This document shows positions 9,618 through 18,780 of a DNA stretch of 64,000 bases, piece after piece. The translations under genes and the position numbers were made by a program. Position 1 is the first letter of the stretch. Every line of letters begins with the position of its first letter. The notes under the pieces are model-generated. The model was not told the origin of the DNA. It saw only the letters and a list, made by a program, of their open reading frames with translations, and made no database searches. The DNA is from Parasphingopyxis marina (GTDB lineage Bacteria; Pseudomonadota; Alphaproteobacteria; Sphingomonadales; Sphingomonadaceae). The DNA is taken from NCBI RefSeq assembly GCF_014237875.1, contig NZ_JACJVJ010000002.1, forward strand, positions 186,001 to 250,000. Direction: 5' to 3'.

Positions 9618-9676
9618 ATGTTCTGCGCGTGATCTGAGTCACATCGCGTCACCTGGTCCGCGGGCATATTCCGGTC

Positions 9677-10102
9677 ATGAAAAATCGCACTTCCAGGATC
9701 GGCCGTATAGCCGCGATCGCCGCCATGATGGGCCTGCTCGTTTCGGGCGCCGCGCACATTTCGGCCCAAGCCAGTCGCGCCGCGGTCGATCTCTCATCGG
9801 ATACCGGGCGTTTCGAACTCGCCGATCACATCGAAGAGCTCGTCCGCGACCGACGGGACCTCGAAATTGAACCTGCCGGCTATGCGCGCCGCTACGGCCA
9901 GACCGGTCCGGGTGCGAGCGAGCCCGACACCGATCTTGTCTATGGTGTTTATGAGAATATGGGACCAAATATCGGCGCCGTCACATGGACTGACGAAGCG
10001 TTGGTGCCGAGCATCGACGATGGCGGCTGCGCGGCGGTCGAACTGACCTACAGCATCAATCGCGACGAGATCGTGTCGATCCGCTGCAACGGTGTTGCCT
10101 AA
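9677..10102 (+). CDS. Secreted hypothetical protein
   Basis: I do not recognise this 141-residue protein. The N terminus ([32 protein letters not shown]) is a signal peptide with probable cleavage after AQA, so it should be periplasmic or secreted. The mature part has one hydrophilic helix-like stretch ([15 protein letters not shown]) and ends in [23 protein letters not shown]. That ending echoes the last 15 residues of the I78-like lipoprotein near base 1400 (ARNVTAIRCG), but similarity is confined to the terminus. It converges with ndk, with a 4-base overlap of stop codons. Confidence 0.65.
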   Translation: MKNRTSRIGRIAAIAAMMGLLVSGAAHISAQASRAAVDLSSDTGRFELADHIEELVRDRRDLEIEPAGYARRYGQTGPGASEPDTDLVYGVYENMGPNIGAVTWTDEALVPSIDDGGCAAVELTYSINRDEIVSIRCNGVA

Positions 10103-10521
10103 CCGACGATTTCGCCTTCGTCGAAGAAGAAGGCGATCTCGATAGCCGCATTTTCGTCGCTATCCGATCCGTGAACGCTGTTCGCCTCGATCGATTCTGC
10201 GAAGGTCTTACGGATCGTACCCTCCTCGGCGTCGGCAGGGTTGGTCGCGCCCATGATCTTCCGGTTGCGAACCACGGCATCCTCGCCTTCGAGCACCTGC
10301 ACGACGACCGGGCCAGACATCATGAAATCGACGAGTTCGCCAAAAAACGGACGTTCCTTGTGCACCGCGTAAAAGCCTTCGGCCTGTTCGCGCGTCATGT
10401 GGATGCGCTTGGAGGCAATGACGCGCAGCCCGGCTTCTTCGAGCATCTTGGTGACCGCACCCGTCAGGTTCCGGCGGGTGGCATCGGGCTTGATGATCGA
10501 GAAGGTGCGTGACACGGCCAT
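10099..10521 (-). CDS. ndk: Nucleoside diphosphate kinase
   Basis: Ndk transfers phosphate from ATP to other NDPs through a phospho-histidine, keeping NTP and dNTP pools balanced. The 140-residue length is standard. Conserved elements are [16 protein letters not shown] at the N terminus, [17 protein letters not shown], and the active-site histidine in [16 protein letters not shown]. It appears to be a single gene on the minus strand. It ends against the secreted hypothetical protein and starts 88 bases downstream of holC. Confidence 0.97.
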   Translation of the reverse strand: MAVSRTFSIIKPDATRRNLTGAVTKMLEEAGLRVIASKRIHMTREQAEGFYAVHKERPFFGELVDFMMSGPVVVQVLEGEDAVVRNRKIMGATNPADAEEGTIRKTFAESIEANSVHGSDSDENAAIEIAFFFDEGEIVG

Positions 10522-10609
10522 GGCGGCGGAACTCCGAATATTTCTGTTGTTGGAAAGTCGCGCGTGCCCCTAGGCAATGTTGCGCGGCAAGGCAAGTGTT
10601 TCGGCGGTT

Positions 10610-11047
10610 CTAGGGCCCCTGCCTCCATCGACCATGGTCTTGTTTCCAGTAACGCGGCTCGACGCTGTCCTTCGCCATGAGAGACCGCCAGGCCGAGCGC
10701 GCATCATCGAGCATCGCTTCGTCGAACAGGTAGAAGACTCGATCGAAACCGAGAGCTTCGTCGCGCCACTGTCCGTCGGCGAGCATGACGAACCTCGCAG
10801 CGTTGCCGGCGGCCGGTTCATCGGAAAGCAGTACGACCTGTTCGGCGTCGCTGCCGGCCCCTGCCTTCCCATGCGGCAGGAAGGACGCGGCTTCATGCGT
10901 CCACAACGCCTCGTCTAGCAGGTCCAGAAGCCGATCCTCGGCGGCAACGATCAGCAGGCGCTCACCGGTTTCCGCGACTTTCGTGGCGAGTTGCGGCACG
11001 ACTTTCTCAATCGGTGTCCCGGCAAGCTGATAGAAATCGACCTGCAC
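10610..11047 (-). CDS. holC: DNA polymerase III chi subunit
   Basis: The chi subunit links the clamp loader to single-strand DNA-binding protein at the replication fork. The 145-residue protein has the family N terminus MQVDFYQLAGTPIEKVVPQLATK, the mid-region LLDEALWTHEAASFLPHG, and the C-terminal FDRVFYLFDEAMLDDARSAWRSL. It starts 9 bases after the pepA stop on the same strand. A pepA-holC pair is conserved across proteobacteria, so co-transcription is likely. Confidence 0.92.
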   Translation of the reverse strand: MQVDFYQLAGTPIEKVVPQLATKVAETGERLLIVAAEDRLLDLLDEALWTHEAASFLPHGKAGAGSDAEQVVLLSDEPAAGNAARFVMLADGQWRDEALGFDRVFYLFDEAMLDDARSAWRSLMAKDSVEPRYWKQDHGRWRQGP

Positions 11048-11056
11048 CCGGCTCCT

Positions 11057-12478
11057 CTAGGCCTCGTAATTGTCGGCGATGAACTGGTCGAGCAGGCGCA
11101 CGCCATAACCGGTCGCGCCCTTGGCCCAGAGATTGGAGGCGGATTTCATCCATACCATGCCGGCGATGTCGAGATGCGCCCATTTGACGCCATCCTGCAC
11201 GAAGCGCTGGAGGAATTGGGCGGCGGTGATCGAACCCGCCTCGCGCGGCCCCACATTCTTGATGTCGGCGATCGGGGAATCGATCAGCTTATCATAGGCT
11301 TTGCCGAGCGGCATGCGCCACAACTTATCGCCGCTCGACTGGCCCGCGGCGAGCAATTCCTCGGCGAGCCCGTCGTCGTTGGAGAAGCAACCGCCATGTT
11401 CATTGCCCAGCGCGATGATCATCGCCCCGGTCAGGGTTGCAAGATCGACGACCACATCGGGACGATAGCGTTCCTGCACCCAGTGCATGGCATCGCACAG
11501 CACGAGGCGGCCTTCGGCATCGGTGTTGAGTACCTCGACGGTCTGCCCGGACATAGTGGTCACGATATCGCTGGGCCGCTGTGCGTTGCTGCCCGGCATA
11601 TTCTCAACGAGCCCGCACACGCCAACGACGTGCGCCTTGGCCTTGCGGCCGGCGAGCGCGCGCATCGTGCCGGCGACCGCCGCGGCGCCGCCCATATCGA
11701 ATTTCATATCCTCCATGCCGGGGCCGGGTTTCAGCGAAATACCGCCAGTGTCGAAAGTCACGCCCTTGCCGACAAATGCAACGGGCTTTTCCTGCGCGCC
11801 GCCGGTTCCATCCCAGCGCATGACAAGCAGCTTGGGCTCGCGAACAGAGCCCTGGGCCACGCCGAGCAGCGCGCCCATACCCAGTTCGGCCATTTCATCC
11901 CGGTCGAGCACCTCAATGGAGATGCCGAGTTTTTCCAGAGGACGGCAGCGCTCGACGAAGCCTTGCGGGTGAATGACATTGGGAGGTTCGGTCACCAGTT
12001 CACGGGCGAGAGCGATACCGGCATAGACGGCCTGGAAGCGTTCCCAACCCGCGGCTTCGGCTTCGTCGGCGACGACAGTGACGGTCTCGACGGTCCTTTT
12101 CGATTTTTCCGGCATTTTCGTGCGATAGATTTCGAGGTTCCAGGCGCGTTGCAGCGCGCCGAACGCCATCAACGATCCGGCATTGTCGTCCGCAATTGTG
12201 GAGCCCACATCGATCGTGATCGCCTTTTCGCCCGAACTCAGCAGCTTTGCGGCGACCGCGCCCCCGGCCTTTTGATAGCCCTGGGCGTCCGAGCCATTTC
12301 CCGCCCCGACCAGCACGATCCGCCGGCTGCCTTCGCCGGCCGCTACGAATATATCGACGATAGAACCGAGATCTCCGTCGAACCGGCTGGCTTCGGCTGC
12401 GCGTTTCAGGGCGGAAGCGTCAGCTTCGGCAAGGCCCGTTAATACGTTGTCCAAGGGCGCGCTCTTATGAACAGGCAA
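11057..12478 (-). CDS. pepA: Leucyl aminopeptidase (M17)
   Basis: PepA is a cytosolic di-metal aminopeptidase, and in some bacteria also a DNA-binding protein. The C-terminal catalytic domain contains VGKGVTFDTGG, the DMGGAAAVAGTMRALA helix and the M17 signature NTDAEGRLVLCDA with metal-binding Asp and Glu. The 473-residue length suits the family. The track start is a TTG (12478) without a convincing Shine-Dalgarno; a TTG 24 bases downstream is an alternative, so the first few residues are uncertain. It is transcribed toward holC and is divergent from lptD. Confidence 0.93.
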   Translation of the reverse strand: MPVHKSAPLDNVLTGLAEADASALKRAAEASRFDGDLGSIVDIFVAAGEGSRRIVLVGAGNGSDAQGYQKAGGAVAAKLLSSGEKAITIDVGSTIADDNAGSLMAFGALQRAWNLEIYRTKMPEKSKRTVETVTVVADEAEAAGWERFQAVYAGIALARELVTEPPNVIHPQGFVERCRPLEKLGISIEVLDRDEMAELGMGALLGVAQGSVREPKLLVMRWDGTGGAQEKPVAFVGKGVTFDTGGISLKPGPGMEDMKFDMGGAAAVAGTMRALAGRKAKAHVVGVCGLVENMPGSNAQRPSDIVTTMSGQTVEVLNTDAEGRLVLCDAMHWVQERYRPDVVVDLATLTGAMIIALGNEHGGCFSNDDGLAEELLAAGQSSGDKLWRMPLGKAYDKLIDSPIADIKNVGPREAGSITAAQFLQRFVQDGVKWAHLDIAGMVWMKSASNLWAKGATGYGVRLLDQFIADNYEA

Positions 12479-12669
12479 TATGAGCGCGGAATCGTCATTC
12501 GGACGCGATGAAACGAAGGAAACGGTAATGGAAATCGGTTCTCTCCCGTGTCTGATTGTATCGGCAGGGCTTCGGCTTCCCGATAGACCAGCCGCCGCGC
12601 GCTGGCAAAGGCGATTGCAGCACGGCGCGCGGGGTGCGATAGGCGCCGCAATGACGGATCGCCCGACCG
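12479..12669. other. pepA-lptD divergent intergenic region
   Basis: This 191-base gap must hold the promoters of pepA (minus) and lptD (plus). I see no convincing pair of -35 and -10 hexamers, no riboswitch-like fold and no supported gene. A 69-codon ORF on the plus strand (12480-12689) has no recognisable family or start context, so I leave it out. Confidence 0.4.
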
Positions 12670-14955
12670 GTGGAAAATGTGACGCGTAGCCCCATTCTCA
12701 GCATGACGGCCCTGCCGCTGCTCCTGATCGCCCAAGCCGTGCCGGCGCAGGCGCAGGAAGAGGCCGGGGGCCAGCTTCCGGACGCCGTGCCGACCGTGCA
12801 ACTGTCGGCCGAGGAATTGCCGCCGCTGGCTTCGCCCGAAAATCCCGATGAGATTGTCTTTAGCGCCCAGACGGTAGAGTTTGATAGCGAAGCCGATATC
12901 GTCACCGCGATGGGCGATGTCCATATGGTTCGCGAAGGGATGCGGCTGCGCGCCGACCGGGTCGTCTGGAATCGCCGTACCGGTGCGGTCGAGGCTAATG
13001 GCGATGTCGCGATACGGTCGCCGGCCGGCGAGTCGGCTTATGCCGACAGCGCTTCGCTCAGCGACACGCTGCGGGACGGCATGGTTGAAAATCTGCTGAT
13101 CGTCCTTGAAAATGGCGGGCGGCTCGCGGCGCGCCACGGTGTCCGGGTAGACGGCGTGTCGACGCTGACGAGTGCCGCGTACACCCCCTATCGTGCCTAT
13201 GGTTATGATGGCGAACCACAGGAACCGAGCTGGCGGATCACGGCGGCACGGATCGTCCACGATCCCGAAACCAACCGTATCCGTTATTCGAATGCGCGGT
13301 TCGAGCTGTTTGGGGTCACGGTGATGGCATTGCCCGCCTTCTCGCATCCCGACGGCTCGACCGGCGGCGCAAGCGGGCTGCTGGTTCCGGACCTTCGCCT
13401 CAGTCGGTCGAATGGGCTGGAAGTCGGCCTGCCCTATTATCTTCAACTCGCGCCGAACCGAGATCTCACGATCACGCCGCGGATCTATACAGAAGTTCTG
13501 CCGGCGATCGAGGCGCGCTACCGCCATCTCGCTGCGGAAGGGGCCTTCCAGATCGGCGGTATGGCGACCTATGGCACGCGGCGTGAGATCAATCCCCCGG
13601 CCGGTTTCGTTTCGTCGGGAAATGAGGATTTTCGTGGCTATATCGAGGCCAATGGTCGTTTCCAGATTACGCCTTATTGGAGCGCCAGCGGATCGGGGCG
13701 CCTGACCACCGACGATACCTTCCTGCGCCGCTACGATATTTCGCGCGATGACAGATTGCGCTCGACGGTGACGCTCGAACGCATCGGACGGGACAGTTAT
13801 TTTTCGCTCGCAGGCTGGGCCGTCCAGGATTTGCGTGTCACTTCGGATGCCGGACAGCAACCCATCGCGCTACCGGTTCTGGACTATCGGTACCGGAAAA
13901 AGGAGAGCATCGTCGGTGGAACGGTCAACGTGCGGCTTAACTCCCTCGGTATCGTCCGCACCGATGGACAGGATACGCAACGCGCTTTTGCCAGCGCGCA
14001 ATGGGACCTGCGTCGGATTACGGCTTTGGGCCAGGAAGTGACGTTGACGGCGCTGGTGCGGGGCGACGCCTATCATTCGGATGAAAATGCGAACACGTTG
14101 ACCTCCTTCTATCGCGGAGAAGAAGGATGGCAGTTTCGCGGGATCGGCGCCGTCGCCGCCGATATTGCATGGCCATTCGTCGGAGAGATTTTCGGCGGCG
14201 TACAGCGCATCACCCCGCGGATCCAATTCGTCGCCACGCCCCCGCTTTCCAACCTTGAAGTACCGAACGAGGATTCCCGGTCGATCGAGCTTGAAACCTC
14301 CAACGTGTTTTCGCTCAACCGCTTTCCAGGTAACGATCGTTTCGAAGACGGAGCACGAATCACCTATGGCGGCGAATATCGGCTCGATATCCCGCGTTTT
14401 TCGCTAAGCACGAGCATTGCCCAAAGTTATCGCCTGAGCAGGGAGCCGGCGCTGTTTCCGGATGGCACCGGGCTTGCGGCCCGCTTTTCCGACATCGTCG
14501 GGCGGACGGACATCCGCTATGGGCGCTTCCTCGCCCTCACCCACCGTTTCCGGCTCGACAAGGACAATCTGGAGCTGCGCCGCAACGAGATCGATTTTTC
14601 CGTCGGCTCGCGCACGACCTATGGCGAGATCGGCTATCTGAGGCTCAACCGCGATATCACGTTCAATGTGGAGGATTTGCGTGACCGCGAAGAATTGCGC
14701 GCGGCGGCGCGGGTGGCAATCGGAAACTATTGGTCCCTATTCGGGTCTGCGGTCGTCGATCTTACCAGCCAGCGCGAAGATCCGCTTTCGCAATCGGACG
14801 GTTTCGAGCCGGTTCGCACCCGCCTCGGTTTCGGTTATCAAGACGAAGGTCTCGAATTCGGCTTTACGTGGCGGCGCGATTATGACGATACGGGCGATGC
14901 GCGTCGCGGCAATACGTTCCTGCTGCGCTTTGCCTTGACGAATTTGGGCCGCTAA
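12670..14955 (+). CDS. lptD: LPS-assembly protein LptD
   Basis: LptD is the outer-membrane beta-barrel that, with LptE, inserts lipopolysaccharide into the outer leaflet. The 761-residue protein has a signal peptide (hydrophobic TALPLLLIAQAVPAQAQ), an OstA/LptA-like domain (about residues 60-190: VFSAQTVEFDSEADIVTAMGDV) and a C-terminal barrel rich in alternating hydrophobic residues ending in RFALTNLGR. The start is GTG at 12670; a GTG at 12679 preceded by GGTGGA is an alternative. I find no cysteine anywhere in the protein, whereas E. coli LptD depends on disulfides. It is followed by surA, which encodes the chaperone for LptD. Confidence 0.93.
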   Translation: MENVTRSPILSMTALPLLLIAQAVPAQAQEEAGGQLPDAVPTVQLSAEELPPLASPENPDEIVFSAQTVEFDSEADIVTAMGDVHMVREGMRLRADRVVWNRRTGAVEANGDVAIRSPAGESAYADSASLSDTLRDGMVENLLIVLENGGRLAARHGVRVDGVSTLTSAAYTPYRAYGYDGEPQEPSWRITAARIVHDPETNRIRYSNARFELFGVTVMALPAFSHPDGSTGGASGLLVPDLRLSRSNGLEVGLPYYLQLAPNRDLTITPRIYTEVLPAIEARYRHLAAEGAFQIGGMATYGTRREINPPAGFVSSGNEDFRGYIEANGRFQITPYWSASGSGRLTTDDTFLRRYDISRDDRLRSTVTLERIGRDSYFSLAGWAVQDLRVTSDAGQQPIALPVLDYRYRKKESIVGGTVNVRLNSLGIVRTDGQDTQRAFASAQWDLRRITALGQEVTLTALVRGDAYHSDENANTLTSFYRGEEGWQFRGIGAVAADIAWPFVGEIFGGVQRITPRIQFVATPPLSNLEVPNEDSRSIELETSNVFSLNRFPGNDRFEDGARITYGGEYRLDIPRFSLSTSIAQSYRLSREPALFPDGTGLAARFSDIVGRTDIRYGRFLALTHRFRLDKDNLELRRNEIDFSVGSRTTYGEIGYLRLNRDITFNVEDLRDREELRAAARVAIGNYWSLFGSAVVDLTSQREDPLSQSDGFEPVRTRLGFGYQDEGLEFGFTWRRDYDDTGDARRGNTFLLRFALTNLGR

Positions 14956-14979
14956 GCTGCGGTTAAGGATCGTTGAGGC

Positions 14980-14985
14980 TATAAT
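14980..14985 (+). promoter_or_regulatory. Perfect -10 box (TATAAT) upstream of surA
   Basis: A consensus TATAAT lies in the 84-base gap between lptD and surA, 55 bases before the surA start. No good -35 hexamer sits 16-18 bases upstream, so it may need an activator or be weak. It would allow surA-pdxA-rsmA to be expressed independently of lptD. Confidence 0.45.
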
Positions 14986-15039
14986 ATTTCGAGAAGACAT
15001 GCCGGCCACTGGCGCAGAGACATGGGATTCCTTTAAATC

Positions 15040-16416
15040 ATGAACGTACGTAAAAATATGCCTGTGAAACGCGGCTTACTGACCATTTGTGTGGCGCTCG
15101 GCGCCGCCGCGACACCCCTCTGGGCGCAGGATGCCGAGCAGACCGCGTCCCAGGAGATGATGGCGAATACCGCCACGCAACTTGGCTTGCCCGCCAATTT
15201 CATGCTGTTCGGGCAGCACGACCCCAATATCCGCAAGCCGACGGCGATTGTGAATGGTGAGATCATTACCCAGACCGATGTCGATCATCGGCTGAACCTG
15301 TTTCTCGCTGCCAACGGTGCCGCGCAGATCAGCGATGCCGAACGCCAGCGGCTGCGAATGCAGGTCGTCCGCAATTTGATCGACGAAATGCTGCAAATCC
15401 AGGAAGCGCGGGCGAACGATATCCAGATTCCGCAGGCCGATATCAACCAGACCTATGCCAGCGTCGCGCAGCGTTCGGAAGCGACCCCGACCGAATTTGC
15501 CGAGTTCCTGCAGACGCAGGGCAGTTCGGAGCAGACGATGAAGCGCCAGATCGAAGGCGAACTCGCCTGGCGCCGTCTCCTCAGCCGATATGTGAACCCC
15601 ACCGTCGGCGTCAGCGATCGCGAGGTGCAGGAGATCGTACGCAATTTGGAGGCGACCCGCGGACAAACCGAATATCGAGTCGCCGAAATCTACCTTTCCG
15701 CCCGCCCGGACAATGAAGAACAGGTTCTTCAGGGCGCGCGCCAGATTCTCGAACAGATATCCGCGGGCGGCTCCTTTCAGGCCTATGCCCGCCAATTCTC
15801 CGAAGCTTCGACCGCCGCGGTTGGCGGCGATCTTGGCTGGGTCCAGCCGGCCCAGTTGCCGCCCGAACTCGCATCGGTCGTGGCGCAAATGCCGGTGAAC
15901 GGTATCAGCCAGCCGATCCCGGTTCCCGGCGGTTTCTCGATCATCGCCCTTGTCGACCGGCGACAGGTGCTCGTAGCGAACCCGCGTGATGCGATTCTCA
16001 GCCTCAAGCAGATCACCATCACTTTTCCCGCAGGCACCGACCGTACGGTGGCAGAACCGCGCGTGACGGCGCTTGCCGAGCGGACGCAGGGCGGTGGCGG
16101 CTGCGGCGTTGCCGACCAGATCGCCGCCGATCTTGGTGGTGAGATCGTGCAGAACGACGGTATCCGGCTCGGCGACCTTCCCGAGGTTCTGCAGGGCACC
16201 ATGATCGATCTTCAGGTCGGCCAGGCAACACCGCCCTTTGGATCGCTCGAGGAGGGCGTTCGCGTCCTTGTGCTGTGCGGCCGTGACGATCCGCAGCAAA
16301 CCGCCGAGCCCGATGCCGATGTGATTATGGCGCGGCTGGAGCAGCAGCGTGCCGATCGCCGTGCGCGCCGCTATCTTCGCGATCTCCGGCGCGATGCGGT
16401 GATCGAGTATCGCTGA
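15040..16416 (+). CDS. surA: Periplasmic chaperone / peptidyl-prolyl isomerase SurA
   Basis: SurA escorts unfolded outer-membrane proteins, including LptD, across the periplasm. The 458-residue protein has a signal peptide ending PLWAQ, the SurA N-terminal chaperone domain (about 65-190, beginning PTAIVNGEIITQTDVDHRLNLF) and a parvulin domain (about 205-305, YRVAEIYLSA ... GGDLGWVQPAQLPPEL). A second, degenerate parvulin-like segment follows. A start at ATG 15058 (MPVKRGLL) is also possible. It sits between lptD and pdxA, the classic order lptD-surA-pdxA-rsmA. Confidence 0.94.
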   Translation: MNVRKNMPVKRGLLTICVALGAAATPLWAQDAEQTASQEMMANTATQLGLPANFMLFGQHDPNIRKPTAIVNGEIITQTDVDHRLNLFLAANGAAQISDAERQRLRMQVVRNLIDEMLQIQEARANDIQIPQADINQTYASVAQRSEATPTEFAEFLQTQGSSEQTMKRQIEGELAWRRLLSRYVNPTVGVSDREVQEIVRNLEATRGQTEYRVAEIYLSARPDNEEQVLQGARQILEQISAGGSFQAYARQFSEASTAAVGGDLGWVQPAQLPPELASVVAQMPVNGISQPIPVPGGFSIIALVDRRQVLVANPRDAILSLKQITITFPAGTDRTVAEPRVTALAERTQGGGGCGVADQIAADLGGEIVQNDGIRLGDLPEVLQGTMIDLQVGQATPPFGSLEEGVRVLVLCGRDDPQQTAEPDADVIMARLEQQRADRRARRYLRDLRRDAVIEYR

Positions 16417-16429
16417 GCGGGAGTTTTCG

Positions 16430-17431
16430 ATGGAACCGATTGCCGTATCGCTGGGCGACCCGGCCGGCATCGGCCCCGAAGTCACCGCCAAGGCTTGGCT
16501 CGCCCGGGAAAGGCATAACCTTCAGCCTTTTTTCTGCGTGGGCGACGAACGCTCGCTGAGAAAGGTCTGGGACGGCCCGATCTATCGGATCGACGAGCCC
16601 GATCAGGCTCGCTCGGTGTTCGATCATGCTTTGCCACTATTTTCCGTCGAAGCGGGAGAAGAAGCCAAGCCGGGTTTGCCTACGGCAGAAGGCGCGCGCT
16701 GTGCCCTTGATTCGTTGGAACTGGCCGTAGGATTGGCCCGATCCGGCACTGCAGGGGCCGTCGTCACCGGTTCGGTATCCAAGGCGCGGCTTTACGATAT
16801 CGGCTTCACTCATGCTGGACAGACCGAATTCGTTGCCGAACGCTGCGGCGTATCGCGCGAAAATGCCGCAATGATGCTGGCCGGTCCGTCGCTCCGCACG
16901 GTCCCGATCACAACGCATATTCCGCTGCGCGACGTCGCCGAGATTATTTCGATCGAGCTTATCGTCAACAAGGGCCGGGCGGCAGCGCGCGGCCTGACCC
17001 GCAACTTCGGGATCGCCGAACCGATCCTCGCCTTTGCCGGACTCAATCCCCATGCTGGGGAGTTTGGGGCGCTCGGCCGCGAGGAAATCGATTTTCTCCA
17101 GCCTGCCATCGAAGAATTGCGCAACGAAGGGATTGACGCACGCGGGCCGTTTCCCGCCGATACGATGTTCCACGAGGCCGCACGGCAGAAATATGATGCC
17201 GCGCTCTGCCTCTACCACGATCAGGCGCTTATTCCGCTCAAAACGCTGCATTTCGACGAAGGTGTCAATCTGACGCTCGGTCTCCCGATCGTGCGGACGT
17301 CTCCCGATCATGGCACGGCGTTCGAGATAGCCGGCAAGGATATCGCCAATCCCGGGGCGACAATCGCGGCTATCGGCCTTGCTGCCTTCTGCGCTGCCAA
17401 CCGCGCTGCCGAAGCCGCCACGGCGGCGTGA
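16430..17431 (+). CDS. pdxA: 4-hydroxythreonine-4-phosphate dehydrogenase
   Basis: PdxA oxidises 4-phosphohydroxy-L-threonine with NAD(P) in the DXP-dependent route to pyridoxal phosphate. The 333-residue protein begins PIAVSLGDPAGIGPEV and shows the substrate and metal-binding histidines in TTHIPLRDV and CLYHDQALIPLK, plus GVNLTLGLPIVRTSPDHGTA. A GGGAG Shine-Dalgarno sequence precedes the ATG. Its stop overlaps the rsmA GTG start (GTGA), so rsmA translation is probably coupled. Confidence 0.97.
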   Translation: MEPIAVSLGDPAGIGPEVTAKAWLARERHNLQPFFCVGDERSLRKVWDGPIYRIDEPDQARSVFDHALPLFSVEAGEEAKPGLPTAEGARCALDSLELAVGLARSGTAGAVVTGSVSKARLYDIGFTHAGQTEFVAERCGVSRENAAMMLAGPSLRTVPITTHIPLRDVAEIISIELIVNKGRAAARGLTRNFGIAEPILAFAGLNPHAGEFGALGREEIDFLQPAIEELRNEGIDARGPFPADTMFHEAARQKYDAALCLYHDQALIPLKTLHFDEGVNLTLGLPIVRTSPDHGTAFEIAGKDIANPGATIAAIGLAAFCAANRAAEAATAA

Positions 17432-18255
17432 GCGACCTCCCGCCGCTGCGTGAGGTTATCGCCAGCCATGATCTGCGCGCAAACAAGGCGCTTGGACAGA
17501 ATTTCCTTCTCGACGGCCAGCTCCTGGCGCGGATTGCCGCCATACCGGGCGATGTGGCGGGAGAGACCGTTTACGAAGTTGGACCGGGTCCCGGCGGGCT
17601 GACGCGCGCGTTGCTCGAAGCCGGCGCCACCGTGGTCGCAATCGAGCGCGACGATCGCTGCATCGCGGCGTTGAAAGAGCTTTGCGGGCATTTTCCGGAC
17701 AAACTTACTATCCGCGCTGGCGATGCGATGGATAGCGTCGAGGCGTCTCTCGGGCTTGGCGGTGCCCATATCGTGGCCAATCTGCCGTACAATATCGGTA
17801 CCGCGCTGCTGGTGCGGTGGCTGGGCGGCGAAAGCTGGCCGCCTTGGTGGAAATCGCTGACCCTGATGTTTCAGGAGGAGGTCGCGCGGCGGATCGTGGC
17901 CGAGCCGGGAAGCGGTGCTTACGGGCGGCTATCGGTACTCGCGCAATGGCGGGCGGAGGCGCGAATCGCGCTGAAGGTACACCGCTCCGCATTCGTGCCG
18001 CCGCCGAAGGTGATGTCGGCGGTCGTGCATATCGTGCCGATGAAAGTGCCGGACGGCGTGGTCTTCGCGACCCTGGAGCGGCTGACCCAGGCGGCGTTCG
18101 GCCAGCGCCGCAAAATGCTGAGACAGAGCCTCAAAAACCTGCCCCATGCCCTTGAAAGCCTGGAAATGTTGGACATCGACCCACGGCGCCGGGCGGAAAC
18201 GCTTTCGGTTCAGGATTTCGTCGCCATAGCCCGGGCGATCGACGCTAGGGGGTGA
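17428..18255 (+). CDS. rsmA: 16S rRNA (A1518/A1519) dimethyltransferase
   Basis: RsmA (KsgA) dimethylates two adjacent adenosines near the 3' end of 16S rRNA during small-subunit maturation. Motifs visible are [17 protein letters not shown], the SAM-binding [17 protein letters not shown], the acidic residue after AIERD, and the catalytic NLPYNIGT. The C-terminal region contains [15 protein letters not shown] and [12 protein letters not shown]. It starts at GTG, overlapping pdxA, and its 3' end overlaps the convergent TPR gene by 11 bases. Confidence 0.97.
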   Translation: MSDLPPLREVIASHDLRANKALGQNFLLDGQLLARIAAIPGDVAGETVYEVGPGPGGLTRALLEAGATVVAIERDDRCIAALKELCGHFPDKLTIRAGDAMDSVEASLGLGGAHIVANLPYNIGTALLVRWLGGESWPPWWKSLTLMFQEEVARRIVAEPGSGAYGRLSVLAQWRAEARIALKVHRSAFVPPPKVMSAVVHIVPMKVPDGVVFATLERLTQAAFGQRRKMLRQSLKNLPHALESLEMLDIDPRRRAETLSVQDFVAIARAIDARG

Positions 18256-18748
18256 CGGCCTCTTCGGTGGCCTGCTGCGCGGCGAGCGCGGTTGCCGGCG
18301 GTCCGGCTTCGATGGCCGCGGCCAGCGCGGTCGCTTCGGCGCAGCGGCTTTCGCACAGCGCCTCGATCCGGCTGAGGTTCAGCCGTGCGCGTTCTATCGC
18401 CCCGCGGCTGACCAGCACCCGGCCCTGCCCTTCGAGCGCGGCAAGATCGTTGGGATCGATGGTCAGCGCTTCGCGATAATAGCGGATGGCGAGGCCCGGA
18501 AGTTCGCGCGCCTGCGCGACTTCCGCGAGCGCGACGAAGCCGTCGCGGTTGCGCGCGTCGACGGCGAGGGCGGTCTCGATAAGATCGGCGGCCTGCGCAT
18601 TCTCGCCGGCAGCGAGCGCCGCCCTGCCTTCGGCCACCAGGGCGATCGACTGCGGATCGATATCGTCATCGGTGCGCTGGCCGTAAACGCTGCTCGATAC
18701 CGTGGCGAGCACCAGCGAAACGGCGATGGCGGTGGGCGAAAAACGCAT
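18245..18748 (-). CDS. Periplasmic TPR protein
   Basis: The start was moved from 18886 to ATG 18748, where [24 protein letters not shown] is a signal peptide and GGGAG lies about 7 bases upstream. The mature 144 residues contain two or three tetratricopeptide-like repeats ([43 protein letters not shown]), so it is probably a protein-binding helper in the periplasm. Two cysteines near the C terminus (CESRC) could form a disulfide. The partner is unknown. It lies 32 bases after rsmB on the same strand. Confidence 0.75.
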   Translation of the reverse strand: MRFSPTAIAVSLVLATVSSSVYGQRTDDDIDPQSIALVAEGRAALAAGENAQAADLIETALAVDARNRDGFVALAEVAQARELPGLAIRYYREALTIDPNDLAALEGQGRVLVSRGAIERARLNLSRIEALCESRCAEATALAAAIEAGPPATALAAQQATEEAVTP

Positions 18749-18780
18749 AATCAACTCCCAAAAAGTCTCTTCGCGTTCGT

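Noticed and set aside
9618-9676. GTGATCTGAGTCAC near the GNAT stop as a CRP/FNR-type site
   Set aside because: Only four base pairs per arm with an odd spacer; too weak to claim.
12480-12689. 69-codon ORF in the pepA-lptD gap
   Set aside because: No Shine-Dalgarno or family similarity, and it overlaps the lptD start.
12439-13860. 473-codon ORF on the minus strand opposite lptD
   Set aside because: Arg/Pro/Gly-rich shadow with no recognisable motif; lptD on the other strand is a clear family member.
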